The translations under genes were made by a program, and so were the position numbers. Of a DNA stretch of 64,000 bases, positions 48,752 to 61,514 are shown piece by piece. The DNA lies in NCBI RefSeq assembly GCF_001949145.1, contig NW_019091361.1, positions 1,590,866 to 1,654,865 on the forward strand. Direction: 5' to 3'. How positions within the stretch are numbered: the first letter of the stretch is position 1; each line of letters starts with the position of its first letter. The notes beneath the pieces are model-generated. The model was not told the DNA's origin. It searched no databases and saw nothing but the letters and a program-made list of their open reading frames with translations. The DNA comes from Acanthaster planci (lineage: Eukaryota; Echinodermata; Asteroidea; Valvatida; Acanthasteridae).

Positions 48752-49929
48752 GAGCGTGGACTTTTACAGAGTTTGAAATGAATTGCTGTGACCTTTTACT
48801 GCCTGTGACACTGTTTGGCCAGTTTTGTTGGGCACAAATTCAAAATCTATTGATCAGATGACCAGATAGTTTTTAGAAATGTACAATACATTTACCTTGA
48901 AAATGCAGTGTTTTCTTTCTGTTTGATTAAATCTCTGCTACGAAAATAATTCTTGAGACTTTTTTTTCAAAAAGGAAAACTGACGTCAACATGGGAGGGC
49001 TGACGAAAATATATACCCTAGCAAAGCAACGTGGACCAAAGAAAAAATCGAGTGGAAAAAAGTATTACGAGTCGTCGGCATAGTAATTCAAGAGATTTGG
49101 CAACCTCAGTTTACCTATGTATGATTGTGTTAGCGTGAATTGCGAATAAAACTACAACACACAGTTAATGGTCCATGCTCAGTGCTACTTTGTCCAGCGA
49201 TTGACCAAAGTGGCCCCATCCTTTCCCCGCCTTTCCCATCAAACACTGGACCACTTATTGTGCAGCTAATCACAATCCTTACCAAGCAATTTTCCCCAGA
49301 TGCAGTTCACTTTAGAGAGAGAGACACCTTCGATCATGACGTTTGATACGTCTGACTCAAACAGCATCATCAAATAGGACAGAATTTCTATTGAGGCTAA
49401 TTCAAAAGAAACTAAAGGCTAGCTAAACAACAAGCAACCAATTAATGTATTACGAGTGATTGTAATTTTTTTTAAAGCCTGAATTTTCTCGGAAAAGGGG
49501 CTTTAGAAAACATTTGTTAGTATATCAATTTACAGAAACTGAAAAATTACCGGACCCACAAGAAAATATCCTGCCAAAAACTGACCCATAACTTTTGAAA
49601 ATCTAAAATGCTTGAAGGTTGCACTGCACCAAATATGCGCCAATAGAAACAGTGCAAAATTGGACCGAAATAGTGCCGCCTGTTGACTATTGGAAAGAGG
49701 CTGGCCTCCGGTTTTTCACAGGAAGTTCAAAATTATGGCCATAATTTCACCTTTGCCCTACTCAGGGCCTTTTATTCGTGTTTCTCTTTTGTATTACTTT
49801 AAATTTAACAAAGACAGAAATCAATACATGGTCAATTCACATTAGTCACTACGGTAATCAATTACACGGCAAAGAAAAAAAACCCCCATTTAACACTGAA
49901 TTTAGCAGAATTTCCGTCAGAGGTAAAAA

Positions 49930-52240
49930 TAAATCTGTCTGAGGCATAATATCTTTTTAAATCGTCTTTAAACAATAAAAATGATTGTTACCCCCCTTCA
50001 GTTTCCTCTTACAAATATGGAAGTGGCAAAGCAAAAGAATTAAATTGAGTACGTTCCTGGAGTTATTAGAAATTGCGAAATGGATAGTTTTGTTATCCAA
50101 AAGCGTATCAATGGTCAGGGTAGTTTTCAGCCAATCGCCGACCTGATTCGAAAAAGAGGTGGAAAACACTTACAAGTACAAAAAGATGCATCATGGTTTC
50201 ACTCTTAGCTCGACAAAACGAACACAAGTCATTATCTCTTTCACCAACTTTAAACAAATAAGAGTTAGCAGCCAAATTCTGTGAATAAGTCTATATTGAA
50301 ACCATCGCAATTTAGTATCCCATGTTAACTGAAAGGGCAAATTGCATAACTTCAACCATTCCGTGAAAGGAAGATTACAAGCCAGCTTCATTTGCCATCT
50401 ATCAATAAACCTATGGACAACCTTCATTGCAGAGGAAAGAATATGATACAGACAAGTAGGGCTTTTTTATCCAGCATAAGTAACTGCAAAATTAAAAGAA
50501 ATTGGGGAATTGACCTGTGACAATGTGCTTCGAAAAGATTTTCAAACAGTATTGATAATCCGCTGTACTCAAAAAAAAAAGGTCCTGATGTCAAATTTTA
50601 GCATAAGTTATCTAGGCTTAAGTTATCTAGGCTCACTATCGAGCAGGTCGCTTACGACATTGACTCCTTTTGCTCATAAAAAAATACACTTATTGCCAAT
50701 CGTAATTCTATAGTTGTACTACAAAACATTTTCAAGCACATCCCGTCCTTGAGAAGGGGCATGACACTGAACAGGAGGACTCCAGGCTTTAAAACGTCAA
50801 TCCAAAACTGATTTGGATACATTACATTATGGAGCGTCAAAAGTGGACAACCCCATTTTCTCATTTTCTGCTAGTAGATTTTCGGGATTTTGGACTTCGC
50901 CTTAAGCATTTTCAAAAAACGCAATTTTCCTCAAGGAGAAATTTTGAGTTTACTTTAACAACTCTCGTGGCGTGTCAAAAGTGGACAACTAAAAACTTCA
51001 AATTCCCACTGGCAAAATTACTGTCCTGCTCCAAAGGTGGACAACCCCATTTTCTCATTTTTGCTTGTAGGTTTTCGGGTTTTGGGAATGTGCGTAATGT
51101 GCATATTCAAAAACTCAATTTTCTGCTAGCAAAAATTCGGAATTTACTTAAAGAAGTCTTCGTGGCGCGTCAAAAGTGGACAACGAATAGAAATATTGCT
51201 ATTCAACATCTACGGATCCACGTACACTTAGTAAGAGCTTCAATGTATATAAACTTAAATCATTCATCTTGATAACACCGCCATGTTTATAATCTCGAAT
51301 CATTTGATTCCTGGTAACTCTGTCTACCCCTTCCATATAAATTTATACAGCATAGTATTTAAATTCTCAATAATATCTGGGGACGGAACTGGAAGAACCA
51401 AAATCAAAAAGGTAAATTTGAATAAGATAAGTGATTTAACAACTGTGACTCGACCAAGAACCGTTAAATTTCTCTTAGACCAATGATCGATTAAAATCGC
51501 GGTGGTTTCAAGCACTCTACTATAATTTATGATAGTCATATTATCGAGATTGACGGTAAAAATCAATGCCCAGGGCTGTAAAACTATCCTCAGCGCAAAC
51601 TCAATGGACATAAATATGCTTACAGAGGCGTTTCTGACGTCTCTTACTGCCACGGATCCACATAGCATAAATTTTATCTATGTTCACTCTGAGACCAGAG
51701 GCATTACCCAAATCACCCCAAATCGTAAAATCTCTATCAAAAGACTGCTCTGTACCATCTAAGAAGAATACTGTATCATCAGCGTACTGAGAAAGCTTAC
51801 ACTCTTTATCGTCTACTGAAATGCCTTAAGAATTTTGTCATTTCGAACAAGCATACCATTATTTTCCGCACACAAAGAAACAAACTCAAACCGGCTCTTG
51901 ACGACAACCCGGCTCTATCTTAAACAATTCTGGTAAAAAAAACCATTTACAAACACCAAAGCGGTCGCACCACTGTAAAGAACTTGAAACCATTCCTGAA
52001 CAGAGGGTCCAAAATTAAAGAGATCCAACATCTCACTAATAAATTCATGTGAGACTGAATAAAAAGCTTTCTCAAAATCAATTAACAAAGACATCAGGAA
52101 AATTATTGTTCTCCGTATAATTAAGCAAATCATACATCAGGCGAATATTCTCCCGGTATAGCGTCCCTGCAAAAAAAATTGATTTTCATGGATACTTGTG
52201 GAGAGGCAGTTTTGAGTCTCTCTGAAATGAAATGGAGGCC
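49930..52240 (-). mobile_element. Decayed Tx1/L1-like LINE (reverse transcriptase part and C-terminus)
   Basis: On the minus strand, frame-shifted pieces follow the order of an L1/Tx1-type ORF2. They are: an RT segment with GRYTGENIRLMYDLLNYT and LIDFEKAFYSVSHEFI; the catalytic YADDT (51786-51772); a thumb/connection segment ending in NTMLYKFIWKG; then LRWFQYRLIHRI and the C-terminal region near 50000. Many stops and frameshifts mean it is inactive. The endonuclease region and the 5' end were not found. Family assignment is by motif order only. Confidence 0.75.
50829..51187. repeat. ~195-bp tandem repeat interrupting the LINE
   Basis: Nearly two copies of a ~195-bp unit. GTGGACAA recurs at 50843, 50981, 51037 and 51176, giving two spacings of 194-195 bp; blocks such as GTGGACAACCCCATTTTCTC appear in both copies. 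LINE-derived coding traces are found on both sides (IWKG... GGVIKM-like to the right, FWIDVLKPG-like to the left), so the repeat interrupts the LINE. Confidence 0.65.
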
Positions 52241-52734
52241 CTAAATATTGTTCAACACCCACTGAACCAACAGTACTGTTATATACAGCCCATAGAATCT
52301 GCTCTTCTGTTTTTCCTACAAGTAGATGCTGGAAATGTTATACATCTCCCGCAGCTACGAGATCATCAGATAATAACACACCTACTACTAAATGAAACTA
52401 TAACACTTTTTAAAATTAATGGGACATATGTCCATTTTGAACGAATTTGAGGTAAAACAATAAACCACCCAAAAGGTGATATTTCTGCAAACTCCAACCC
52501 CCTTGGCTTGTAAACAAGTTGTAGGCAAAGTGAAAATAGTATATTAGGAACAGATTAGCATGTAGTGGCTGGTGTGTGGAGAGGTGAGATGCCTGAATGG
52601 GCTGCACATTGCTTCGAAGTTCCAGCGAGTTCAATTATTTTTCTTCAACAGGATCTCAATCTCGTTTAGTGACTTAGTGTAATGGTTCGCACATTAAGCT
52701 AGTTGACCCATACTTAGTTGGTAACTACTAATTA

Positions 52735-53014
52735 GTTGGTAATGAAAATGAAAATTGTGCACGAGAGATACGCTCGAAAAAACGGGGATTTGTGCTGCCA
52801 AAATGTCTGCTTAATTTTTATTTAAGAAGTTCGAAAGTCCGGGAAGGTGGAACTATTATGATTATACATGTACGAGCAAATAACATCTTGGACACCCAAA
52901 AGGTTATACCTGTGTTTACTCATCAGTTTAGGTCTTTGGCCTAGCCTTTGATGAAAGCGGATTAGGTTCCCCTATAAACACGTATCACACCTTTGAAAAT
53001 ACCTGAAATAAAGG
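52735..53014 (+). repeat. Dispersed repeat, copy A
   Basis: Similar to 63527-64000 in the same orientation: shared blocks are ATTGTGCACGAGAGA, GGGATTTGTG, AAATGTC-G-TTAATTTTTAT and TACGAGCAA-TAACA, ending near TACC-GAAAT. This copy is shorter, so it lacks an internal part of the other. No coding capacity; class unknown. Confidence 0.65.
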
Positions 53015-54176
53015 ACCTTTGTTGTTCACAACCCTTTTCTTCGTTCTTCAACTTTTCCAGAACACATGTCACACAGTATATTTCGAACACAATCGCGAAA
53101 TGTGGACGTTAGGTCCCTGTTTTCCTTCGTTTGTGACGACTTCGAACGTGTACGATACGTAAACGTAAACTTCCCATTGTATGTACTTGTGGCTTTTGGG
53201 TCCCAGAATGGTAAAACTGGAAACAATGCCTTAAAGCCAATAATCCAAATTCCTCAGCATAGCACCCACGTGCTTTGAAAATAACGCATTTTGCACGGTT
53301 AAGGTGCGGGTAAAATAATTGAAGTACACAATGGGCCCTAATCAATGAAGCTCCCAGGGGGGTCGAAGGGTTTGAGCCCTCAGGAATTGTCAAAGTTTTT
53401 ACTTTCTAAAAACGAAGGCACGTTATTCAATTAGATATGTACACCCACATCTTAATAAGCTACTTATATGCCTTCCCAGCTAAGTTCCTGTGACGCAGCC
53501 GGGGAGCACCATCAGCTATTTGGAGGGTAAATTCCCTTCCAATCCGTCGACAGATCCTGGATGTGTTAATATAAGCCTCGTTTCAATATCGTCGTTTGTA
53601 ACGCAGGCAGAACGCAAGACCTGCTGACGCAGACACGAGCGAAAGAGACGGTGTATGGTGTCATTCCACCGCAAAATTGAAAGAAAATGGCGTCGGAACT
53701 CCATGATTTTTTTCGAGGAAAATACCCTTTTAGATCGACTTTATCTCTTCACAGTGCCAAACCTCCACTCCAGTTCATGCAGCTATTTAGTTGATCACTA
53801 GGGTGTGATATAGGCCTGTAAGCATTAAAGACAATGGGCAAAATTCATGGACTTAAGTGCGAAGGACATTGTTGCATGCTGGTCACACCAGCATGCGTGT
53901 TTGTATGGGGATACCACAGCTATACTCGACGCAGACAGTGGGCGAAGTTGAACCTGGCTCAACGTTGCCAATCGTTAGCAGGCTGGTTTGCGCTTGTCTG
54001 CCTGGTCGGCTACACCTCTGACATGTTTTCATTTGTCTACGTTGCAATTCGCGTCTTGATTGCGTTGCTCTCTGCGTTTCTTACGTCGATTTGGAAACCA
54101 GGCTTTACTGGACCATGTTGGAACGAAACGTAACAAATAGGGGTACATACTCGGTTCGCCTGTCCCTTGTTCAGTG

Positions 54177-54207
54177 CAAAAAACAAACAAACAAACAAAC
54201 AAAAAAC
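54177..54207. repeat. (AAAC)n microsatellite
   Basis: A short run of CAAA units (caaacaaacaaacaaac) with flanking A-runs. Confidence 0.8.
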
Positions 54208-55246
54208 CAGCTGATAGCTGATGTCGGCGAAAGACCAGGCAGCACACTGATAACGAATAAGGAAAGAAAATCTGAACTGAACTCACACCTATATTTATTT
54301 TGTACCTTGATCCTCTTTATGGACTTTTTCTTACCTGGATTGATAAGTTTTTGTTTACTGTCACACATAGGATGTCGTTTAAGCACATTTCAGGCCCAGC
54401 TCAGATCGAAATGCACAGCTTCAACTTAATTTTATTTTACAACCTCGTGCTCATGGAGCCAAACAGCACGATCGCTTCTTGCTGATTTCTGGCACCAGGG
54501 CTTTGCTTTTGTAACATTGAACACATCGCAGCAGGGCATTAAAACTTTCTACCATCCGTCATATTAATCAGATGAACTAGCTCTGTCGATACTGACAAAA
54601 CGCAAAGCGCTACACTGTGGCAGATACTCTACATTGGGGCACTTTTGACATCGAAGGGAAAGCTATAGGATTAATTGCACGTCTTTGTCGCATACATACT
54701 GCAAACCTTTGGGTTTTTTTTTCAAAAAAGTGTATTGGTGGTCAGAGTACATTGCACACTTCATTTAAGTCACTGTGTTATTCTGAATACCGTGTGTTAA
54801 ATACTATAGACTAGGGTATTGTCAGAATTCTGACGATTACGGCGTCGAAAATGAGAAGTACGTCACTTCAGACGTTTCCGTTTGTGGTCGAATTCATTCC
54901 CATTTCCGACCCAGCCTCACAACCGGACATAATAAACATAATAGAGCAGTACATATGTTTGGAAGCATGTCAGTTCTCTCCTTATGATAAATCATTCACT
55001 CTCTCCAGGATTTACTGTTAAAGCTTTCGTTTTGAAGGTGGACCCTGGGAACGAGGCTGGAACGAAGCTTATATGAAGTTTGATCATGCTCTCCGTAGGG
55101 TCAAAGGCCATTCGTGCACTAGGCGAAGTGATGGTACTTTACCTTTACCTCACTTTGCCAGTAATTCACATTGTGACAGATCCAAGCACAGCGAAAGACG
55201 AATTAGTCGGTCTTCTCAACATTGGTTAAAAGGGTTGACTGTGACC

Positions 55247-58200
55247 ATGAAGTGCATCCGTGTAACCGCTCCTAAGGAGCCCCTGGTCTTCCTTGACAAT
55301 GAACCGATCCCAGAAGCTCCTGATAATGGAGCTGTTGTGAAGGTACAGGAAGTGCTTTGTACTCATATATATGAGATTAGTGGACGAGACAAATAATAGA
55401 ATAGACATATGATGTTAATTCGAGTTTCATATGGAACTATCTGAAACTCTGGCTTTTGCGCAAGTCTACGTGACACAATGGGTGCAAAAATACTCGAGTG
55501 TAGAAAATTGTACTTTAACGTTGATTCATGGTTAGCCCATAGTGATTTTACAAGTCGTTGAAGTTGTCGACGTCATTTCAATAATGGACCTAAAGATCTG
55601 CAACGGACTTAACATCCTGTGTCGTTTCGTATTTAAATCCTTGTTACATTTATTTTGTCTCCAAAACAAAATTGGTCAGATTTCCTACGGTGGAATGTGC
55701 CATTCGGATGTACACTTCTGGAATGGAGATGAAAATGTGGGTGGCGGCAAAGGTCTTCCACTCTTTAAGTACCCTTGCATCCCAGGTAGGCATATCACTA
55801 TAATGATTAAAATGGTATTCAGTATTTATCTGCAGGGCATGAGATTAGTATATCTAAGCACAATGCAATCCCGGTCCGCATTGTCTTACATTCGAATTTG
55901 ATTCCGAGTACAGAGAACAGTACCGCAACTCAACCTCACTGAGTTGAAAAGCGAGTTTAAAACCCGTACCCTTTTCAAATCTCGGCTTCGTTGTGCATGC
56001 GGATTTATGCACAGCTCTAGAATCACTTTCATGTGTTTACCACTGAACTGATTGAAAAGTCCACAGAAAAGCCGATTGGCGTAAAAACTGGGATACATAT
56101 GGCGGGGTCACTCGCTCCCCCATTTTTGGAGGGGGTAGAGGAAAACAGTAGCAAGCCCGACTATCAGTATGGATTCTTTTTTTTTTCCTTCTCTAATTTC
56201 TGAGTGGGGAGAACATGGGACAGGGTTTCATTGTCACCATTGCTGCGACACTGCATCACTGTCACTTAAACTGGTGCGAAAGAGGCGATCGCTTCAAACT
56301 GCCGCATCCGGGAACGTGGCAGGCAAAAAGGTTTTAAACTGGGTTTAAACCAACGTTTTGGGGAAAATCTCAATAGGTCAGAAGATATGGTGTTTCGAGC
56401 AGATAGTAACCGCTATAACACAAGTATTCCCATTTTCTTGCTTCAAGGACATGAAATAGCCGGCGTTCTTTTCTCTTTGGGTGACAGCGCCACCAAGAAC
56501 AACGAGAGTGGTCTGAAGCCGGGAGATCGTGTGGTTGTCTATCCGTGGATCCATTGTCATGCATGTAGCTCATGCAAAGCTGGACATGGCGAGTTCTGCA
56601 AGGATGAAACCCTATTGCGATTGACGAGTATTGGACTGAGACGTGACGGCGGGTATGCAATAACTTGTCTAGTTCACCCCCCCGGAAAAAATATTCATGA
56701 GAGTGACATTTATGTTTTTGTTTTGGGACGATTCCTCTGTGATTCTGACCAATTTGTTTAATAGGCGAATCCAATGACGTCTCGCTGAATATTTCTGATA
56801 CCCCCTTTCGGATCGTGTTGGGTTTTGTACGGAACAACTGTCACGTAACAGCGCCTCGGCTCCGCTCAACAGTTATCACAACGCATTTAGTCGGGGCCAC
56901 CAAAAATGGCGAGTGAAAGCGCAACCATTCTGTAAAACCCAAGTGTTTGACTTCTAAACGCACATTAAACGCAAATATTTTTCAACACTTTTAAACATGT
57001 TGACACTAATAAACACATACGCCATGTTTGTGCTGAACACACTAATCTACTATATAAACACAACGTATGTTAAATATTTTGTTTAGCATATGTTAGGTTT
57101 TTAAACACTTTTTAATTATAAACTCGTTTTTGTGTTAATTACTTACACATCTAAATGTTTGTACAGGCTGTAACACCGTTTATACACTTTGACACAGTTA
57201 TAAAGGATAGTCTTTATTAACTGCACATTTTTAAGTAACGATGACTTCACGTCTTCAAGTCACACCCAGTGGCGTAGAGATCAAGTGGCAAGCCAACCGC
57301 TACAACTGACTACGGGAACAAAAATTGGTTTAAATACTGTTGACAGACCTTACTTTTCAGAAAATTATCACCCATTCCAGATCCTGAAATATCTGTGCAT
57401 GTTACATGTACGAACCTGTGCGCACGTGTACATACAGCGCATGCGCCTAGTCGTTTCTTAAACGCTGGGCGGTACAACTGAACGTATTGTCTAAACACAG
57501 TGCTTGTTTTTTGGTTTGATAAGCAAGTGATTATCCACTCTGTACCCACTATTATACGAACAGTTTAAATTAAATATTTACAACATGGGATTTGAATTTC
57601 ATATCGGCACAAAAGAGTGTTGGCGGAAAATAATGGAATTCATGTTTTAAGCCGTAATAAACATGTATTTAATGTTCCCAATGATAAACCCTTTAGGCCC
57701 CTGTATGTTAAACACGTCCTTATCTAAACGCACCGCGTGTTCAAATGTTTGATGTGTTCAGTTTATAAACCACCAAACGTTCTTGGGTTTTACAAAGCAC
57801 GGTTACCGGTATTCATCACAGCTGCATTCAGCGGAAATATAATTCTAATGCTTCATCCAAAGATTACTGAATGATAATGTCTTTAAACATCATGACAGTT
57901 GGTCAGGCCAGATATAGAACTGCTCACTCACTCATCTTCCCGGCTGGATCAATTTGAGCAAACTCGTTGGCTGAGGTGTGCCAGAGAGTTGGAGCACAGA
58001 GCAAGTCAGGTTTTTTCGCATATGCCGAAGTATCCCAACACATAGTTTCTCACATTCTCCCCAGATTTGCCCAGTTCGTTGCCGTGCCAGACGTGCTGTT
58101 CGTGGTCCCTGTGCCCGCACCCATACCTCTGCCAGTGGCCTGTCTTCTCCCCTGCAGTGGGGTAACTGCTTACCACGCTGTAGAAGAAGGCGTTGAGTTT

Positions 58201-61200
58201 GTGAAAAATGTCACCGAGATCACAGGTAGACGGTTATAGCTCAAAGTAGCGCGGCCGGACTCCAGTTTATGAGCGAGTGTACCTAGGGCATCATTCTCTT
58301 GGGTAAACAAAGTCCCTTCTTCTCAAAATATAAGGGGGTAGTTACGCAAGCCATTTGACAAACACAAATCTGGAAGGTTATGACCGGGGATGCAGATCTT
58401 TATCACAAGGGCAGCTGTGTTTATTTGATTGTGGGAATGTACCGGCCTCAAAATAAAACCCAACAGATTTGAAAGAACCTCATCAGCATAGCAGAGATTT
58501 TGATCTGCAATAATAGAAAAAAACGAATCCAATACGATACACTTTCTTGTTTCTGCAGGTGGTTGCTCTGTCTTGACGATCGGAGCGGGTGGAGTTGGCC
58601 AGTGGGGAATTCGTTTAGCCAGAGCTATGTACCCTCCAGAAACACAAATCATGTGCGCAGAAATCAAGGTTTGCTTCACCATTCCGACCCCTTGAAGAAT
58701 ACCTCCCACCTGAAGGCATTTGTATCTGCGGCAGGGAATTACTGAACAAGCGTCCACGGGAAATGAATGTATCCACCAGCCGGCTGAGCCGACTGAATGT
58801 TTTAATGTGACGCTCTTATGGGGGTGCTGTCATGAGTGTGTAGACCTTTTTTTCACCCACGTGACTAGATTGCTCTAAATGTAAACAATATCACCACGTG
58901 TGGACCGCCTTGGCCACGGTGATCGCATATATTCCTGTGGGCAGCTTCAACCATGTACATGTACAAGCGCACGCGTGAACGCTGCAGGGTGCAGACCACT
59001 AATTCAAGTGAGAATTTNNNNNNNNNNNNNNNNNNNNNNNAAAAGAAATGGAAAGATAAGTGACCAGACAAGAATTTCATTTGTGTTTCAGAAATCTCAG
59101 GGATGTTGGCGTGCATGCTATTGGGCCCTGAACGCTGCTGATTTTACACTGTTTTCAATGGGGCTTGAATTAGTGGACTGCACCCTGCATGCTTGACTGG
59201 TTTTTCTTTTATTACATGTAGTAGATTACCATCACGACACTGTGCATTCGTTACCATCACAACACATCACGGTCCAGCACGATTGTGACATCACAGGAAA
59301 AAGGTCAACGCAGACTTTGTGATTCCTTTCAATTATAGGAAATCGTGTAAAGGATGATAACGGAGGTTGTACTCTTTTAACAGTCATTTGATATTTTTGT
59401 GTAGGCATCCAGAGGAAACTGCACCTTGCTATTTATCCGTATGCATCGCCTTGAAAATTTCTCACTGAATCTTTTTTTATATATATATTTTTAGTTGGAC
59501 ACACTGCGTCCCGTGGTAACTTTTGAGATGTTTCCATTTTCTAGAAAGAAGCTTTAGATGAGGTTGCCGGTAGAGTCCGTGGTGTTGAGCCGTTTCTCAT
59601 GGGTCGAGACCAGCCCAGCGACAGCATCGCACAGCAAGTCAAGGCGGCTTCCCGCACTGCTAAAGGCGTGAACCTCGTGCTGGATTTCGTCGGAGTAACA
59701 AAGACTTTCGAAATAGCTCAAAAGTCTCTTGATTTGGTAATTATTCAACCCCTGTTTTATAACTTGGGGACAATCGACCTTAGCAAATTTTATTGGTCAA
59801 GTCTTGGTGTTAGTATCGCTGATTTCTGGGAAAACTGTGACGACGCAGTGGAATAACAGTAAGCTAACCCAACCGGCTTGAAATATACATGTACCGGCGA
59901 ATTAATAAACTGAAATAAAAGCAGTTCCTTTGTGCTTTATCAACATTTTTCAAGTGCCCTTACAAAATCATGTAAGAAAAGTGTCCTCTATTAGATGTTT
60001 AAATACACGCTGAGATTTACACTGTGACCATTACGGACGGGATGGTAAAATAACAAGGAAAAGGATCCACATATACTATTTTATATACTTTATATGGAAA
60101 TCCCTTTTTTCTCTCGTGCTGTGAAAAATCCTTTACGCTGGATGTCTGACGATTTCCTCGACCGTTTCTCTTTATTTGTGCAGATAACTATGACACGTCT
60201 AAGTAACATTTATTCGATGAAAGTGGTACCTTTGGATTACTTTAAGATATCTCCAAATTAATTTCGAGATGCCTGTAAATGGAGTTAAAGATATCTTGCA
60301 ATCCATTTTAAGATATCTCAGATTAGTAATCACTAAATGCATCGTAAGATATCTCAATTTCATTTCGAGATATTTTGAAACTGATTTACCGATATAGATC
60401 TATCACAATCCATTTCGAGGTATCTTAAAATAATCAAAAGGATACCACTTTAATTGAATAAATGTTACTTATGCGCGCCAAAAAACTCAATAGCTGTGTA
60501 TTACAGACTCATCCATACTAAATAGTAAGATCTAAACGTATCAGTACTTTTATGTATTTACTTCTTGGCTCGCTGTCTTTAAGTTTCTTCTAATAATTGT
60601 TTTTATTTATTTGACCAAGCGTATGCACAGACACAACTCAATGAAAAAAAAGAAAAAAGAATACGATTGTATGGTATTGAGAGTGTAAAAGTAGTGATGC
60701 TGTTGCAGTCCTCGTCAGTACAGTATGCATATTTTCCACGTTCACGCATAGTACAGTCTTTGGACTCGTCACGTTGGCAAGTGTTCCAACATAGCTGTCT
60801 CTCTCTCTCTCTCACGTGCAGAATGGACAGTACCTCGCCACGGGACTCCTTGGTGGCGAAGCACAGTTTCCGCTTGCCAAATTGGTGCTTCGTGGCATCA
60901 CGATGAAGGGAATCATCATAGGCAGTCTGGTCCAGCTCAAGAGACTGGTTGAACTCGTGCTCAAGATGCCGGTGATTATTTAACGGCACCTCGTTATCTG
61001 TTTATGCATTCTGGGGTCCCTTAACAAGAGTTTGAATCATGTTGTAACGAGTCATCACCAGGAAATCAAAAAATGATCACGGGTCGTTCAGCCTAAGAGC
61101 TGCTTGACTGAAATTATTTTAAAAGAAATATATGGCCATTTTTAAATTCCCTTACTAGAATATATACTAAAGATCCGACTTGTGAGCTGACTCCCTAGAT

Positions 61201-61514
61201 TTCCCATGGGAGGGACCTGTCATCCAGAACAGCTGTATCCCCCAGAGACTCCCAATTGTCACCCTTTGTTTCTTTCAGTGGGGGAAATGTTAAAGGGGGC
61301 TGCTACTTATTACCCCATGACGACAGTATTTGATTGCATCCTGCTGCAGAGCAGTGAAATTAATGTACTTTTTCCTTTCCTTCATCAGTTCATATATGAC
61401 AACCTGACGTACAGCGTTCATTCGCTGGACGATGGCATCCAAATCATGGAGAAACTGGCCAAGGGACAGGTGGTTGGACGGGCCATATTGAAGTGTAACG
61501 ATGATGATGAGTAG
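55247..61514 (+). CDS. Zinc-dependent alcohol dehydrogenase (MDR superfamily), complete
   Basis: Eight exons: 55247-55342, 55680-55785, 56448-56652, 58065-58225, 58559-58668, 59545-59736, 60822-60971 and 61389-61514 (stop TAG). All introns are GT/AG and the phases agree (0,1,2,1,0,0,0); total 381 residues, normal for the family. Catalytic zinc ligands are likely Cys39 (GMCHSD), His69-Glu70 (GHE) and Cys166 (LPCSG). Structural zinc ligands are Cys104, 107, 110 and 118 (C-x2-C-x2-C-x7-C). The Rossmann motif GAGGVG is at 198-203. It should oxidise or reduce alcohols and aldehydes with a nicotinamide cofactor; the acidic residue after the second strand (CAEIK) favours NAD over NADP. The substrate is unknown. 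An upstream in-frame ATG at 55073 would add 58 Arg/Ser-rich residues; the start at 55247 matches family length. Confidence 0.9.
56931..57794. mobile_element. MITE-like element with TGTAAAACCCAAG ends (dehydrogenase intron 3)
   Basis: TGTAAAACCCAAG at 56931-56943 recurs inverted at 57782-57794. The 864-bp interior is non-coding and full of TAAACAC/GTGTTTA-type motifs in both orientations, as in many non-autonomous DNA elements. A perfect NRF-1-like GCGCATGCGC lies at 57437-57446. A target duplication is not clear. Confidence 0.55.
58984..59192. mobile_element. Inverted-repeat element with assembly gap (dehydrogenase intron 5)
   Basis: GCAGGGTGCAGACCACTAAT... (58984-59008) recurs inverted at 59164-59188 with one mismatch. 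The 23 Ns at 59018-59040 lie inside the element, probably because a fold-back or repeat was hard to assemble. Confidence 0.55.
59018..59040. other. Assembly gap (23 N)
   Basis: A run of Ns in intron 5 of the dehydrogenase gene; no exon is interrupted. Confidence 0.95.
60200..60471. mobile_element. Palindromic MITE with AAGATATCTC iterations (dehydrogenase intron 6)
   Basis: TAAGTAACATTTATTC at 60200 recurs inverted at the right end (GAATAAATGTTACTTA, ending 60471). Similarity continues inward (AAAGTGGTA-CCTTT). The interior repeats AAGATATCTC and ATTTCGAGATA in both orientations. The end base pairs TA could be a TA target duplication, as made by Tc1/mariner-type transposases. Confidence 0.65.

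Larger units (their letters stand above)
48772..55246. other. Intergenic interval between the giant gene and the dehydrogenase
   Basis: No host gene can be supported here. It holds a decayed minus-strand LINE (49930-52240) interrupted by a tandem repeat (50829-51187), a copy of a dispersed repeat (52735-53014) and an AAAC microsatellite (54177-54207). The frame at 53834-54133 is open but resembles nothing I recognise. The rest is AT-rich and unremarkable. Confidence 0.6.

Noticed and set aside
55073-55246. N-terminal extension of the dehydrogenase from ATG 55073
   Set aside because: The added residues are Arg/Ser-rich and unlike the family; the start at 55247 gives the usual length. A targeting leader is not excluded.
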